DNA from: Erwinia sp. HDF1-3R
GTDB lineage: Bacteria > Pseudomonadota > Gammaproteobacteria > Enterobacterales > Enterobacteriaceae
Direction: 5' to 3'
Length of the DNA stretch: 64,000 bases
NCBI RefSeq assembly: GCF_039621855.1
Contig: NZ_CP155071.1
Location: 3,100,001-3,164,000 of the forward strand
The notes below the pieces were generated by a model, which saw nothing but the letters and a program-made list of their open reading frames with translations, did no database searches and was not told where the DNA came from. Below, piece after piece: positions 8,752-16,590 of this stretch; positions within the stretch are counted from its first letter, which is position 1; each line of letters begins with the position of its first letter. The position numbers and the translations under genes were made by a program.

Positions 8752-9921
8752 TTACAGCAAAGTTAATGGACGAGCCAGGGTGCCGAGCTGGCGATAGCCC
8801 GTTTCGGTTACCACGATGGTTTCACTGACGCCGACGGTAAAATCACCGTAAATGCGCAGCGCGGGGGGAATATGGAAGGTCATCCCCGGCTGGAGTTCGG
8901 TGGTAACGCCGGTGTAGAGGCTGAGGATGCCGCCCTCGCCCCAGTCGGGCGCGAAGGAGACGCCAATGGCGTAGCCGGTGCGTTTTTTGAAGTTATCGGT
9001 GAAGCCCGCGCGGTCAATGACCTGCTGGCAGGCCAGATGAGGCGCTTCGCAGGTCGCGCCGGGGCGAATGGCATCCAGCGCCGCCTGGAGTGCCTCCTGG
9101 CACACCTTTTCCATTTCCAGCGCGATGGCCGGGGGGCGTCCCAGCCAGGCGGAACGCATCAGCGCGGCGTGATAGCGATCGTGAGCCGCCGCCATCTCCA
9201 GAAAGACCGGTTCATTATCCTGTAGCACCCGACGTCGCCAGGTGCCGTGCGGTACGCCGGTGCGCGGGCCGGAGGAGACCAGCGGCTCCATGCCGACATA
9301 CTCGGAGCCGGCGGCAATCGCCGCCCCCATCATCGCGGAGACTAATGCATTTTCGTCAGCGCCCGCGCGGATGGCGGCAATGCCCGCGTTCATCCCGGCG
9401 TCAACGTAGCGCGCGGCGGCGGTGATTTTTTCCAGCTCCGCCCGGGACTTCACCGCCCGCAGCGGCTCAATTACGCCTGCGGCATCGACGATATCGCCTA
9501 ATCGCTGCTGTAGCGCCTCATAGATGGCGACCGGCAGGAACCAGCCGCGCTTATCCAGGCCGATGCGTTTTGACAGCCAGTTATACTGTTGCAGCATACC
9601 GAACAGAAAATCGACCGGGTTATCGCCATCCTGATACACCGCCGCGTCGGCGATAAAGGTGTTGGCGATAAAGTTGCAGAACTCCAGCTGGCGAATAACG
9701 AAAACCGGCTCCCCTTCCAGCGGCAGCAGCAGCGCCTGGAAGGTGTAGTAGCCTGGCGTCTGCTGGCCGGTGAGCCAGAAGATATTTTCCGGGCCGGTCA
9801 CAATCATCACGTCGATGCCTGCCGCCTGCTGACGTTCGCGGGTGCGGCGGATACGCCGGGCATATTCCTCGGCGTTAAACGCCGATTCGCTGCCCTGAAT
9901 CACATTATCGGGTAGTTGCAT
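8752..9921 (-). CDS. M24 pita-bread-fold hydrolase, ectoine hydrolase/creatinase-like
   Basis: The 389-residue protein has the two-domain creatinase/prolidase architecture: an N-terminal domain to about residue 150, then the pita-bread fold. It lacks the Asp-Asp metal ligands of aminopeptidase P. In their place it has VPHGTW and LEMAAAHDRYHAALMR, followed by IGVSFAPDWGEGG, MTFHIPP and VSETIVVTETG. This pattern is what I recall for ectoine hydrolase DoeA and differs from metallo-aminopeptidases. The ATG at 9921 is chosen because CAGGAG precedes it; it overlaps the previous gene by 17 nt. Role inferred: hydrolysis of a cyclic amidine or C-N bond in a compound imported by the transporter of the same operon. 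Ectoine itself is possible but the remaining ectoine genes are missing. Confidence 0.8.
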   Translation of the reverse strand: MQLPDNVIQGSESAFNAEEYARRIRRTRERQQAAGIDVMIVTGPENIFWLTGQQTPGYYTFQALLLPLEGEPVFVIRQLEFCNFIANTFIADAAVYQDGDNPVDFLFGMLQQYNWLSKRIGLDKRGWFLPVAIYEALQQRLGDIVDAAGVIEPLRAVKSRAELEKITAAARYVDAGMNAGIAAIRAGADENALVSAMMGAAIAAGSEYVGMEPLVSSGPRTGVPHGTWRRRVLQDNEPVFLEMAAAHDRYHAALMRSAWLGRPPAIALEMEKVCQEALQAALDAIRPGATCEAPHLACQQVIDRAGFTDNFKKRTGYAIGVSFAPDWGEGGILSLYTGVTTELQPGMTFHIPPALRIYGDFTVGVSETIVVTETGYRQLGTLARPLTLL

Positions 9922-11062
9922 GGTTAAGCTCCTGAAGGAAAGTGGCGCGCGCGGCATCGAAATGCACGCCCAGGCCGGGAGAATCGGGCACGCTGACGCG
10001 ACCCTGGTGGTAAATCAGGCCGCTGACCGGGTCGTCAGTCAGGCCGTCGGCCCCGTAAAGTTCCGCAAAGCCCGGCTGCACCACGCGGCAGAGCTGTAGC
10101 GCGGCCGCCGTAGCCGCGTGGCCTTCATTCATCTGACCGATCATCAGCTTCACGCCCGCAGCCTGCAAACGTCGCGCAGCGCGCAGCGTGGGCAGGATGC
10201 CGCCCAGCTTCACCAGCTTGAGGTGTGCCCAGATGGCACTGCCGGAGGTGCAAGGTGCCAGGGTGTCATGCTGCGCTGGCTGGCTGTCGCCCGTCGCCGG
10301 GCCCGCCAGCCGGGCGATGGCCGCCTCGCCGTTAAGGCTCTCGTCCAGCATCAGCGGGATGCCGCACGCTGCCAGCTCGGGCAGCCGCGGATCGTTTTCC
10401 GGCGCAAGGGGCTGTTCCACATAGCTGAGGTCCAGGCTTGTCAGCTGCGGCAGACGCTCCAGCGCCCCGGCGACCGACCACTGACCGTTCACATCAATCG
10501 CCAGGGTGATGCCCTCCCCGAAGCGCTGGCGCAGCGCCCGAAGCCGCTGCAGATCGGTGGCGAAATCCGCCACCCCGGTACGCAGTTTGAGCTGGGTAAA
10601 GCCGCGTGCCACGTAGCCTTCGGCCTGATCCATCATCTGCGTTTCGCTGCCCCAGAACAGCGTCTGGTTGGTTGCTATCGCGCAGGGTGCGCTGGTCGCG
10701 CCAAGCCACTGCGCGAGGCTTTGCTGATGCTGACGGGCCAGCAGATCCAGCAGCGCCATCTCCAGCAGCATCCGCGTGGGTGCCAGTAGTCCACTCTGCG
10801 CGGCGTGAACCGCTGCCAGCTGTGCCTCGGGTGGCTGCTCCCAGTCCCAGCGGGCCAGATGATGCTGGACGTTGCCGAGCACCTGCTCCTCGCTGTAGCC
10901 GTGCAGATAGCGGATATTTAGCCTGACTTCGCCAGTCCCTCTGTCGCCGCCGTCGTCCAGCGTCAGCCACAGGGTATCGAGCGCGGCCACCGCACCGGAG
11001 GCGGCGGTATGCAGGGTGACGCCCGCGTAGTGAAGATCGCCCCGCCACAGACGGGCTCTCAT
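9905..11062 (-). CDS. Enolase-superfamily enzyme (mandelate racemase / muconate lactonizing type)
   Basis: The 385-residue protein has an N-terminal capping domain and a TIM barrel carrying the superfamily's ordered motifs. These are QLKLRTG (Lys on strand 2), AIDVNGQW (Asp ligand), SYVEQPLAPEND (Glu ligand), MLDESLNG (Asp ligand) and LKLVKLGG (Lys on strand 6). The metal-binding triad and two flanking Lys residues resemble the dipeptide epimerase / muconate lactonizing subgroup rather than mandelate racemase. Such enzymes abstract an alpha-proton for racemisation, cycloisomerisation or dehydration. The start overlaps the M20 gene by 4 nt (ATGA type). The operon context suggests stereo-inversion or ring opening of an imported amino-acid derivative. 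Confidence 0.85.
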   Translation of the reverse strand: MRARLWRGDLHYAGVTLHTAASGAVAALDTLWLTLDDGGDRGTGEVRLNIRYLHGYSEEQVLGNVQHHLARWDWEQPPEAQLAAVHAAQSGLLAPTRMLLEMALLDLLARQHQQSLAQWLGATSAPCAIATNQTLFWGSETQMMDQAEGYVARGFTQLKLRTGVADFATDLQRLRALRQRFGEGITLAIDVNGQWSVAGALERLPQLTSLDLSYVEQPLAPENDPRLPELAACGIPLMLDESLNGEAAIARLAGPATGDSQPAQHDTLAPCTSGSAIWAHLKLVKLGGILPTLRAARRLQAAGVKLMIGQMNEGHAATAAALQLCRVVQPGFAELYGADGLTDDPVSGLIYHQGRVSVPDSPGLGVHFDAARATFLQELNHATTR

Positions 11063-12234
11063 CGGATCACCGCCACGGGCAGCATCGCCAGCGCAATGTC
11101 CAGATAGATCCCGGCGGCGGCGATAAACTCGTCCACGGGCACAAACTCATCCGGCTTGTGCGCCACCGCGAGCGATCCCGGGCCAATCACCACGCCCTTC
11201 GCACCCAGCGCACGGAAATGCACCAGGTCACAGCCGCCCTGAAAGCCAAACGGGCCAGGCTCGGACTGGCCGTGACGACGACAGGCCGCCAGACCCGCCT
11301 GCACGATCGCCTCGGCGCTGTCGGTTTCCGTCGCGCCGCCGGTGGTAGGCTGCCAGGCGACGATCTCCGCCTCAACGCCAAACTGCTGCTTTGCCGTCTC
11401 CAGCAGCTGTTGCAGCTCGGCTTTTACCGCTTCCTCCTCCTCGCCGGGCACCATACGGCGATCGAGCAGCAGCTCGCAGCTGTCGGGCACCACGTTATCG
11501 GCATGGCCGCCGTGGATGCGGGTCACGGTCAGGCTGGCACTCCCGACCAGCGGGTGACAGCGGCAGCGCACCTGCTGATGATGAGCTTCTTCCACCAGCC
11601 CCAGCAGCTGTCCCGCCCGATAGATGGCATTGATCCCCAGCTCCGGGGTGCCCGAGTGCGCGGTCACGCCTTTCACCCGTACGCGGGGGCGCAGGCTGCC
11701 CTTATGGGCAGAAAAGGTGGCGTTGGCGGTCGGCTCGCCAATCACCGCGAAATCAATGGCCGGGGGCGCGTTGCGGACATAGAATTTTGCCCCTTCGCTG
11801 GCCACTTCCTCATCGGCGGTAAAGACCCCCATCAGCGTGCCGGACCAGTCCTGACGACGTTGTGCCAGCATGCGCAGGGCTTCTACCATCGCCACCAGCG
11901 GGCCTTTGGCATCACAGGCGCCGCGACCGTATAGCCGTCCGTCGCGTTCGGTGAGCGTAAAGGGATCGCTGGCCCAGCCTTCTCCGGCGGGCACCACGTC
12001 CAGATGGGTGTTAAAGGCAAAGCACGGGCCGTCGCCGTTGCGCAGCACGGCGGTCACGTTCGTCCGTCCGGGAGCGTATTCGCTGAATGAGAGGTCGAAA
12101 TCCGCCGCCCGTAGCCAGTCAGCAATACACTCTGCCGCCTCGCGCTCCCGGCCCGGCGGGTTCTCGGTATTGATCGCCACCAGCGTGGCAAGGTCCTGCT
12201 TCATACGTGCGTCGTTGGCGCGGTAAATGGACAT
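11059..12234 (-). CDS. M20 family metallohydrolase (ArgE/DapE-like deacylase)
   Basis: The 391-residue product carries the two-metal M20 motifs in order: FNTHLDVVP (first His and Asp), GRGACDAKGPLVA (bridging Asp), TADEEVASEG (catalytic Glu pair), VIGEPT, a dimerisation-domain KGVTAHSG and a late ligand His in SLAVAHKPDE. Members remove acyl groups from amino acids or cleave dipeptides. The ATG at 12234 is preceded by GGAG; the longer upstream frame has no support. It lies 13 bp after the ABC ATPase gene and overlaps the enolase-superfamily gene by 4 nt. This suggests N-deacylation of the transported compound. Confidence 0.87.
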   Translation of the reverse strand: MSIYRANDARMKQDLATLVAINTENPPGREREAAECIADWLRAADFDLSFSEYAPGRTNVTAVLRNGDGPCFAFNTHLDVVPAGEGWASDPFTLTERDGRLYGRGACDAKGPLVAMVEALRMLAQRRQDWSGTLMGVFTADEEVASEGAKFYVRNAPPAIDFAVIGEPTANATFSAHKGSLRPRVRVKGVTAHSGTPELGINAIYRAGQLLGLVEEAHHQQVRCRCHPLVGSASLTVTRIHGGHADNVVPDSCELLLDRRMVPGEEEEAVKAELQQLLETAKQQFGVEAEIVAWQPTTGGATETDSAEAIVQAGLAACRRHGQSEPGPFGFQGGCDLVHFRALGAKGVVIGPGSLAVAHKPDEFVPVDEFIAAAGIYLDIALAMLPVAVIR

Positions 12235-12247
12235 AGAAACTCCGTGA

Positions 12248-12994
12248 TTAATGTAAAATCTGATCGAGAAAGCGGCGCGCGCGCTCGCTGACCTGGCCGG
12301 AGAAGAAATCGCTGGCGCTGGCGTTCTCCAGTATTTCCCCCTCCTCCATAAACAGGATTTGGTTGGCGGCCCGGCGGGCAAAACCCATCTCATGGGTCAC
12401 CACCATGCTGGTCATCCCCTCTGCGCTCAGCTCGGCCATCACGTCCAGCACTTCGCGGATCATCTCCGGGTCCAGCGCCGAGGTCGGCTCGTCGTACAGC
12501 ATCAGCTCCGGCTTCATCGCCAGCGCCCGGGCTATTGCCACGCGCTGCTGCTGACCGCCGGACAGCTCATCCGGGAAGTGATCGCCCCGGTCGTTAAGCC
12601 GTACCTTCGCCAGCAGGTTTTCCGCCTGCTTTCTTGCTTCCGTGCGGTTAAGGCCCAGCACGGTCATCGGGGCCAGCATGATGTTCTCGGCCGCCGTCAG
12701 GTGGGAAAACAGCTCATAGTTCTGGAACACCATGCCGATACGCTGGCGCAGCTGGTGCGGCGGCACTTCGCCCCGGCTGATATTCTGACGGCCAAAGAAC
12801 ACATCGCCGCTGTCGGCAGGCGAAAGCAGGTTTACGCAGCGCAGCAGCGTGGATTTGCCGGAGCCGGATGGCCCGATCAGTACCAGGGTTTCACCGCGCC
12901 TGAGGGTCAGCGAACAGTTCTTAAGCACCGGCTGACGCCCAAAGGCTTTATCAATACCGATCACTTCCAGCAGCGGTTTTTGACTGTGGCTCAT
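12248..12994 (-). CDS. Polar amino acid ABC transporter ATP-binding protein (GlnQ/HisP type)
   Basis: The 248-residue ATPase is complete: Walker A IGPSGSGKSTLL, Q-loop MVFQNYELF, signature LSGGQQQRVAIARAL, Walker B LMLYDEPTSALDPE and switch His in VVTHEMGFAR. Its sequence and length fit the polar-amino-acid-uptake subfamily (GlnQ, HisP, ArtP). It overlaps the permease gene by 4 nt. Together with the permease and binding protein it forms a type I importer at the head of the seven-gene operon. Confidence 0.93.
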   Translation of the reverse strand: MSHSQKPLLEVIGIDKAFGRQPVLKNCSLTLRRGETLVLIGPSGSGKSTLLRCVNLLSPADSGDVFFGRQNISRGEVPPHQLRQRIGMVFQNYELFSHLTAAENIMLAPMTVLGLNRTEARKQAENLLAKVRLNDRGDHFPDELSGGQQQRVAIARALAMKPELMLYDEPTSALDPEMIREVLDVMAELSAEGMTSMVVTHEMGFARRAANQILFMEEGEILENASASDFFSGQVSERARRFLDQILH

Positions 12995-13716
12995 GACATC
13001 TCCCGTTGTGATTCTGACTGTGTGGCCCCGGCGGAGGCGGTGCGCTGCCCCCGGCGGCGGCGCTGTTTAGGATCGAGCGATCGCTCCAGCCACGCCTGAA
13101 AAAGCATAAATATCGAGGTCAGCAGCAGGTAGTAGATCCCCGCCGCGCAGAGGGCTTCGAAGTAGCGGAAGCTGGCGCTGGCGGTCTGATTAGCGATCAG
13201 CAGCAGCTCCTGTACCGCAATCACCGACACCAGCGCGCTCGACTTCAGCATGCTGATCATCTGGTTACCCATTGGCGGCAGGACAATCCGCGCCGCCTGC
13301 GGCAGCACAATCTTGCGCATGATCTGCACGTTGGTCATGCCCAGCGCCATCCCGGCGGTGCGCTGCCCGCTTTTTACCGCCTGAAGCCCTGAACGGAGGA
13401 TTTCCGCCATATAGGCCCCCTCATTCAGCGACAGGGCCAGCACCGCACAGGTAAAGGCCGGCAGGCTGATGCCAAAGCCGGGCAGCACGTTGTAGACGAA
13501 GATGATCTGGAACAGCACCGGGGTGCCACGAAACAGCCACAGGTAGATAAAGGCCACCACCCTTCCTGCACGGAAGGGGGCCTCCTGTAGCAGCGCGAGG
13601 ATTAACCCCATCACCACGCCGCACAGCAGCGCGCTGACGGTGATCAACAGCGTCATCCAGGCTCCCTGCAGGAACGCGGGTGAGATGACGTACTGCCACA
13701 TTAATGCTAACGACAT
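12991..13716 (-). CDS. Polar amino acid ABC transporter permease
   Basis: This 241-residue membrane protein has about five hydrophobic segments. It contains the family's EAA loop (NEGAYMAEILRSGLQAVKSGQRTAG region, then GMALGMTNVQIMRKIVLPQA), which contacts the ATPase. The C-terminus is long and basic (DPKQRRRRGQR). Only one permease gene is present, so it probably functions as a homodimer, as in some His/Gln-type systems. It is encoded 30 bp after the binding-protein gene. Confidence 0.92.
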   Translation of the reverse strand: MSLALMWQYVISPAFLQGAWMTLLITVSALLCGVVMGLILALLQEAPFRAGRVVAFIYLWLFRGTPVLFQIIFVYNVLPGFGISLPAFTCAVLALSLNEGAYMAEILRSGLQAVKSGQRTAGMALGMTNVQIMRKIVLPQAARIVLPPMGNQMISMLKSSALVSVIAVQELLLIANQTASASFRYFEALCAAGIYYLLLTSIFMLFQAWLERSLDPKQRRRRGQRTASAGATQSESQREMS

Positions 13717-13746
13717 AATAATCTCCGGGTTACGGCGAGAGGCGGA

Positions 13747-14562
13747 TTAGAAAATGGCGACCGAGTCCGGGAAATGCCATTTTTCAATCAGCTGGCGGTA
13801 GGTGCCATCCTTCACCAGCGCCTGTAGCCCTTTTTCCAGCTGCGCGCGGGTTTCTTCGTCGCCCTTACGCACGGCAAAGGCAATATGGGTATCCGCCTCA
13901 AACTCGGGGCCAACCGCCTCGAAGAGATCGGGCTTCTCGTTCATCAGCGCGACGGTGCCAGGGGTTGAGAGGAATTCCGCATCGGCTCGTCCCTGCGCCA
14001 CGGCTACGGCTGAATCCGTCGCTGACGGGAAGGTCAGGACGTTAATCGCCGACTTTTTGGCATCAACGCACTTTTTACTGTCCTCGCGGGCCTGGCTCTC
14101 CTCAATGCCCCCGAGCGTGACCACAATATTCTTTCCGCAGAGCGATAAATCACGCCCGGTTATCCGGGCAGGATTTCCCTTACGCACAATTACCCGGCTG
14201 CCGATCTTCATATAGGGCACAAAATCGACCTGGCTGGCGCGCGCCGCGTTGACGTACATCGCCGAGTTGATAACGTCGAGACGCTTACCCTGTAGCGCGG
14301 GGATCAGTCCCTTAAACTCCATCTGCATGGGGGCCGCCGTCAGATTGAGGTGCTGACTGAGGGCGGTGATGAGATCAATATCAAAGCCGCTGAGCGTTCC
14401 GTCCTTAACGAACTCAAAGGGCATAAAGGTCGCCGCCGTGCCGTAGGTGATCGTGCCCGGCGTAACGGCCTGCGTCGCGGTATGACCGGTCAGGGGGAGC
14501 GCTGCGCTGAGGGACAGCATCAGGCCGGTCAGGCGGCGGAACATCATTTTATTTCTGGTCAT
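13747..14562 (-). CDS. Amino acid ABC transporter substrate-binding protein (SBP family 3)
   Basis: The 271-residue precursor has a signal peptide (basic MTRNKMMFRR, hydrophobic core, cleavage near GHTATQA). Family 3 signatures follow: FMPFEFVKDGTLSGFDIDLITAL, DVINSAMYVNAARASQVDFVPYM, and a second lobe beginning LCGKNIVVTLGG. The usual Arg that clamps the substrate carboxylate appears in NAARASQ. Cys residues at LSLCGKN and SKKCVDAKK may form a disulphide. It is the first gene of the minus-strand operon; site B and the divergent regulator lie upstream. The ligand is unknown but should be amino-acid-like. Confidence 0.91.
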   Translation of the reverse strand: MTRNKMMFRRLTGLMLSLSAALPLTGHTATQAVTPGTITYGTAATFMPFEFVKDGTLSGFDIDLITALSQHLNLTAAPMQMEFKGLIPALQGKRLDVINSAMYVNAARASQVDFVPYMKIGSRVIVRKGNPARITGRDLSLCGKNIVVTLGGIEESQAREDSKKCVDAKKSAINVLTFPSATDSAVAVAQGRADAEFLSTPGTVALMNEKPDLFEAVGPEFEADTHIAFAVRKGDEETRAQLEKGLQALVKDGTYRQLIEKWHFPDSVAIF

Positions 14563-14598
14563 TGTGCTCTCCTGGTGAAGGCTTGCATTGGCTTTTAT

Positions 14599-14616
14599 GA
14601 GTCAATAAATACAATC
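14599..14616. promoter_or_regulatory. Shared candidate operator, site B (upstream of transporter operon)
   Basis: GAGTCAATAAATACAATC lies 37 bp upstream of the binding-protein start and matches site A (6571-6588) at 15 of 18 bases. Further upstream, CGCACC/GGTGCG (14654-14670) forms a separate 6-bp inverted repeat. Either could bind the divergently encoded GntR regulator. Confidence 0.45.
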
Positions 14617-14753
14617 ACTGACGCAGCGGACCTGCGCGCTTAAGGTGCATCTCCGCACCCTCATGGTGCGATTCGGGCTTTACTTCGTTGTCGGGAGTGG
14701 CCTGTGTTATTGTCTCTTTTGACCACAATAATGCATTCAGGAACGCTACCATC

Positions 14754-15650
14754 ATGCAGCCCGCTTCTTCTGCAAGCAGTCGCCGGATAGCCCGGCAAAT
14801 ACTCGACCTGATATATGAAGCAAGATTCGATCCAGGTCATCATTTACGTGAGCAGCATTTAGCTGATGCGCTCGGCGTATCGCGTACGCCGGTGCGGTCC
14901 GCACTGAAGGAACTCACCCTGCTGGGTGCGGTTGAAGCGCGGCCAAACCAGGGTTTCTTCTTAATCAAAAACGTCGATGAGCTGTTGCAGCTGGCCATTG
15001 AACAGCCGAAAACCAGCGATCAGACTCTCTATGAAAAGCTGGTGCACGATCGCATCGCCGATGCACTGCCCATCTCTTTTACCCAGACGGAAATTGCGCA
15101 GCGCTATGATGTTGACCGGGGCGTACTGTCCCGTACGCTGCTGAAGCTGGCGGAGGACGGGCTCATCGCTCGCAATACCGGGCACGGCTGGCGTTTTCTC
15201 CAAACGCTGGACTCAGAGGTCGCGCGACAAAACGGCTACGGCTTTCGCCTGATGATTGAACCCGCGGCGCTGCGATCGCCGCTGTTCCGTCCCGATCGCC
15301 ACGCGATCAAACGCATGCGCGCCCGGCATCTGTGGCTGATTACCCACCCGGATATCACCCTGGTTCCGGCAAGAGAGATTTTTGAAACCGATGCCGACTT
15401 TCACGAAATGCTGGCCGAGGCCAGCGGTAACCTTTATGTCCTGCAGGCTGTCCAGCAGCAGAACCGCCTGCGCCGCCTGCTGGAGTTCGGCAGCTACCAC
15501 AATAAACGTCGCGTCCGGGAGTGGTGCGAAGAGCATGTCGCTATTCTTGATGCGGTGCGCGATAACCAGCCTGAAAAAGCCGCGGTGCTGATGCAGCAGC
15601 ATCTGCAATCGGCGCACGATCTGGTCGCAAAAAAGGCGGCGAAGTCTTAA
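14754..15650 (+). CDS. GntR-family (FCD-type) transcriptional regulator with two winged-helix segments
   Basis: The 298-residue protein begins with a GntR winged helix (residues ~9-75; HLREQHLADALGVSRTPVRS then LTLLGAVEARPNQGFF). A second helix-turn-helix-like segment follows at about residues 98-150 (ISFTQTEIAQRYDVDR, then LKLAEDGLIARNTGHG). The C-terminal part resembles an FCD ligand domain with ADFHEMLAEASGN and EEHVAILDAV supplying Asp/His metal or ligand contacts. The start at 14754 is chosen over an upstream GTG because the homologous domain begins here and AGGAACG precedes it. It is divergent from the transporter operon and 52 bp before the SDR gene, so it probably controls the island. 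Confidence 0.83.
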   Translation: MQPASSASSRRIARQILDLIYEARFDPGHHLREQHLADALGVSRTPVRSALKELTLLGAVEARPNQGFFLIKNVDELLQLAIEQPKTSDQTLYEKLVHDRIADALPISFTQTEIAQRYDVDRGVLSRTLLKLAEDGLIARNTGHGWRFLQTLDSEVARQNGYGFRLMIEPAALRSPLFRPDRHAIKRMRARHLWLITHPDITLVPAREIFETDADFHEMLAEASGNLYVLQAVQQQNRLRRLLEFGSYHNKRRVREWCEEHVAILDAVRDNQPEKAAVLMQQHLQSAHDLVAKKAAKS

Positions 15651-15702
15651 GCGGCATCATTTTTGCATTATCTGCTCCTGAAAATACAACCAGGAGAAAA
15701 TA

Positions 15703-16491
15703 ATGGATTTGCAAATTGATCACCGTGTGGCGCTCGTTTGTGGGGCAGGCAGCGGTTTAGGACGTGCGATTGCGCTATCGCTGGCTCAGGAAGGGGTGCG
15801 CGTCGCCGTCACCGGGCGAAATCGCGAAAAGCTGGCAGAGACCGTGGCGCTGATCCAGCAGCAGGGCGGAACGGCTCAGGCCTGGACGCTGGATCTGGCC
15901 GCCCCAGAGCGCTTCACCGAGACACTGAACGCCATCCGCCAGCACTGGGGAGACGTGGATATTCTGGTCAATAATTCCGGGGGGCCGCCGCCAGCCCGCG
16001 CCCAGGGCGTGGCGGCAGAGGTCTGGCAGCAGCAGTTCAGCCTGATGGTCGGGGCGCTTATCCAGCTTACCGACCTCGTGCTGCCCGCCATGCGCGAGCG
16101 CGGCTGGGGTCGCATCATTACCACCACCTCATCGGGGGTTATCGCCCCGCTGGCAAACCTGGCGCTGTCGAACGCGCTGCGAATGAGCCTGCTGGGCTGG
16201 TCGAAAACGCTGGCGGGCGAGGTCGCCGCCGACGGCGTGACGGTAAACGTAATGGTGCCCGGACGCATCGCCACCGATCGGGTTGCCCAGCTGGATGCCA
16301 TTAAAGCCGGACGGGAGAACAGCACGCCCGAGGCCATCGCGGAGAAAAGTCGCCAGAGCATTCCCGCGGGCCGCTACGGCAGACCGGAAGAGTACGGGGC
16401 CGCAGCCGCGTTTCTGGCCAGCCAGCAGGCGGCCTATATTACCGGCAGCGTGCTGCGCGTAGACGGCGGACTCATCCCCTCGGTGCTATAG
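15703..16491 (+). CDS. Short-chain dehydrogenase/reductase with atypical active site
   Basis: The 262-residue Rossmann protein has the classical cofactor motif CGAGSGLGRAIALS (residues ~11-24), DILVNNSGGPPPA and an SS pair at TTTSSGVIAPLANL. It also has the C-terminal ITGSVLRVDGG. The usual YxxxK is absent: where it is expected the sequence reads NLALSNALRMSLLGWSKTL. This variant occurs in a subgroup of SDRs annotated as 3-oxoacyl-ACP reductases, whose chemistry is less certain. CAGGAG precedes the ATG. It is downstream of the GntR regulator, probably co-transcribed, and belongs to the catabolic island by position. Confidence 0.85.
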   Translation: MDLQIDHRVALVCGAGSGLGRAIALSLAQEGVRVAVTGRNREKLAETVALIQQQGGTAQAWTLDLAAPERFTETLNAIRQHWGDVDILVNNSGGPPPARAQGVAAEVWQQQFSLMVGALIQLTDLVLPAMRERGWGRIITTTSSGVIAPLANLALSNALRMSLLGWSKTLAGEVAADGVTVNVMVPGRIATDRVAQLDAIKAGRENSTPEAIAEKSRQSIPAGRYGRPEEYGAAAAFLASQQAAYITGSVLRVDGGLIPSVL

Positions 16492-16541
16492 CGTTGCTTT
16501 ATCCGCGGCTCGGCAGCACAATCTGACACTGGTACGCGTTA

Positions 16542-16558
16542 ATGATAACTATTATCAT
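16542..16558. promoter_or_regulatory. Fur box upstream of flavin monooxygenase
   Basis: ATGATAACTATTATCAT is a 17-bp perfect palindrome. Its core matches the Fur 7-1-7 consensus TGATAAT-N-ATTATCA at 13 of 14 defined bases. A second partial match, GATAATATTATC, follows at 16565-16576. The gene start is 33 bp downstream, so iron-dependent repression of the monooxygenase is likely. Confidence 0.8.
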
Positions 16559-16590
16559 GCTTTACGATAATATTATCCCGGAGTGTACCT

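Noticed and set aside
9905..12234. Ectoine degradation cluster proper
   Set aside because: An M24 enzyme of DoeA type is present, but DoeB, DoeC, EutB and EutC equivalents are missing and extra enzymes (DapA, enolase-superfamily) are present.
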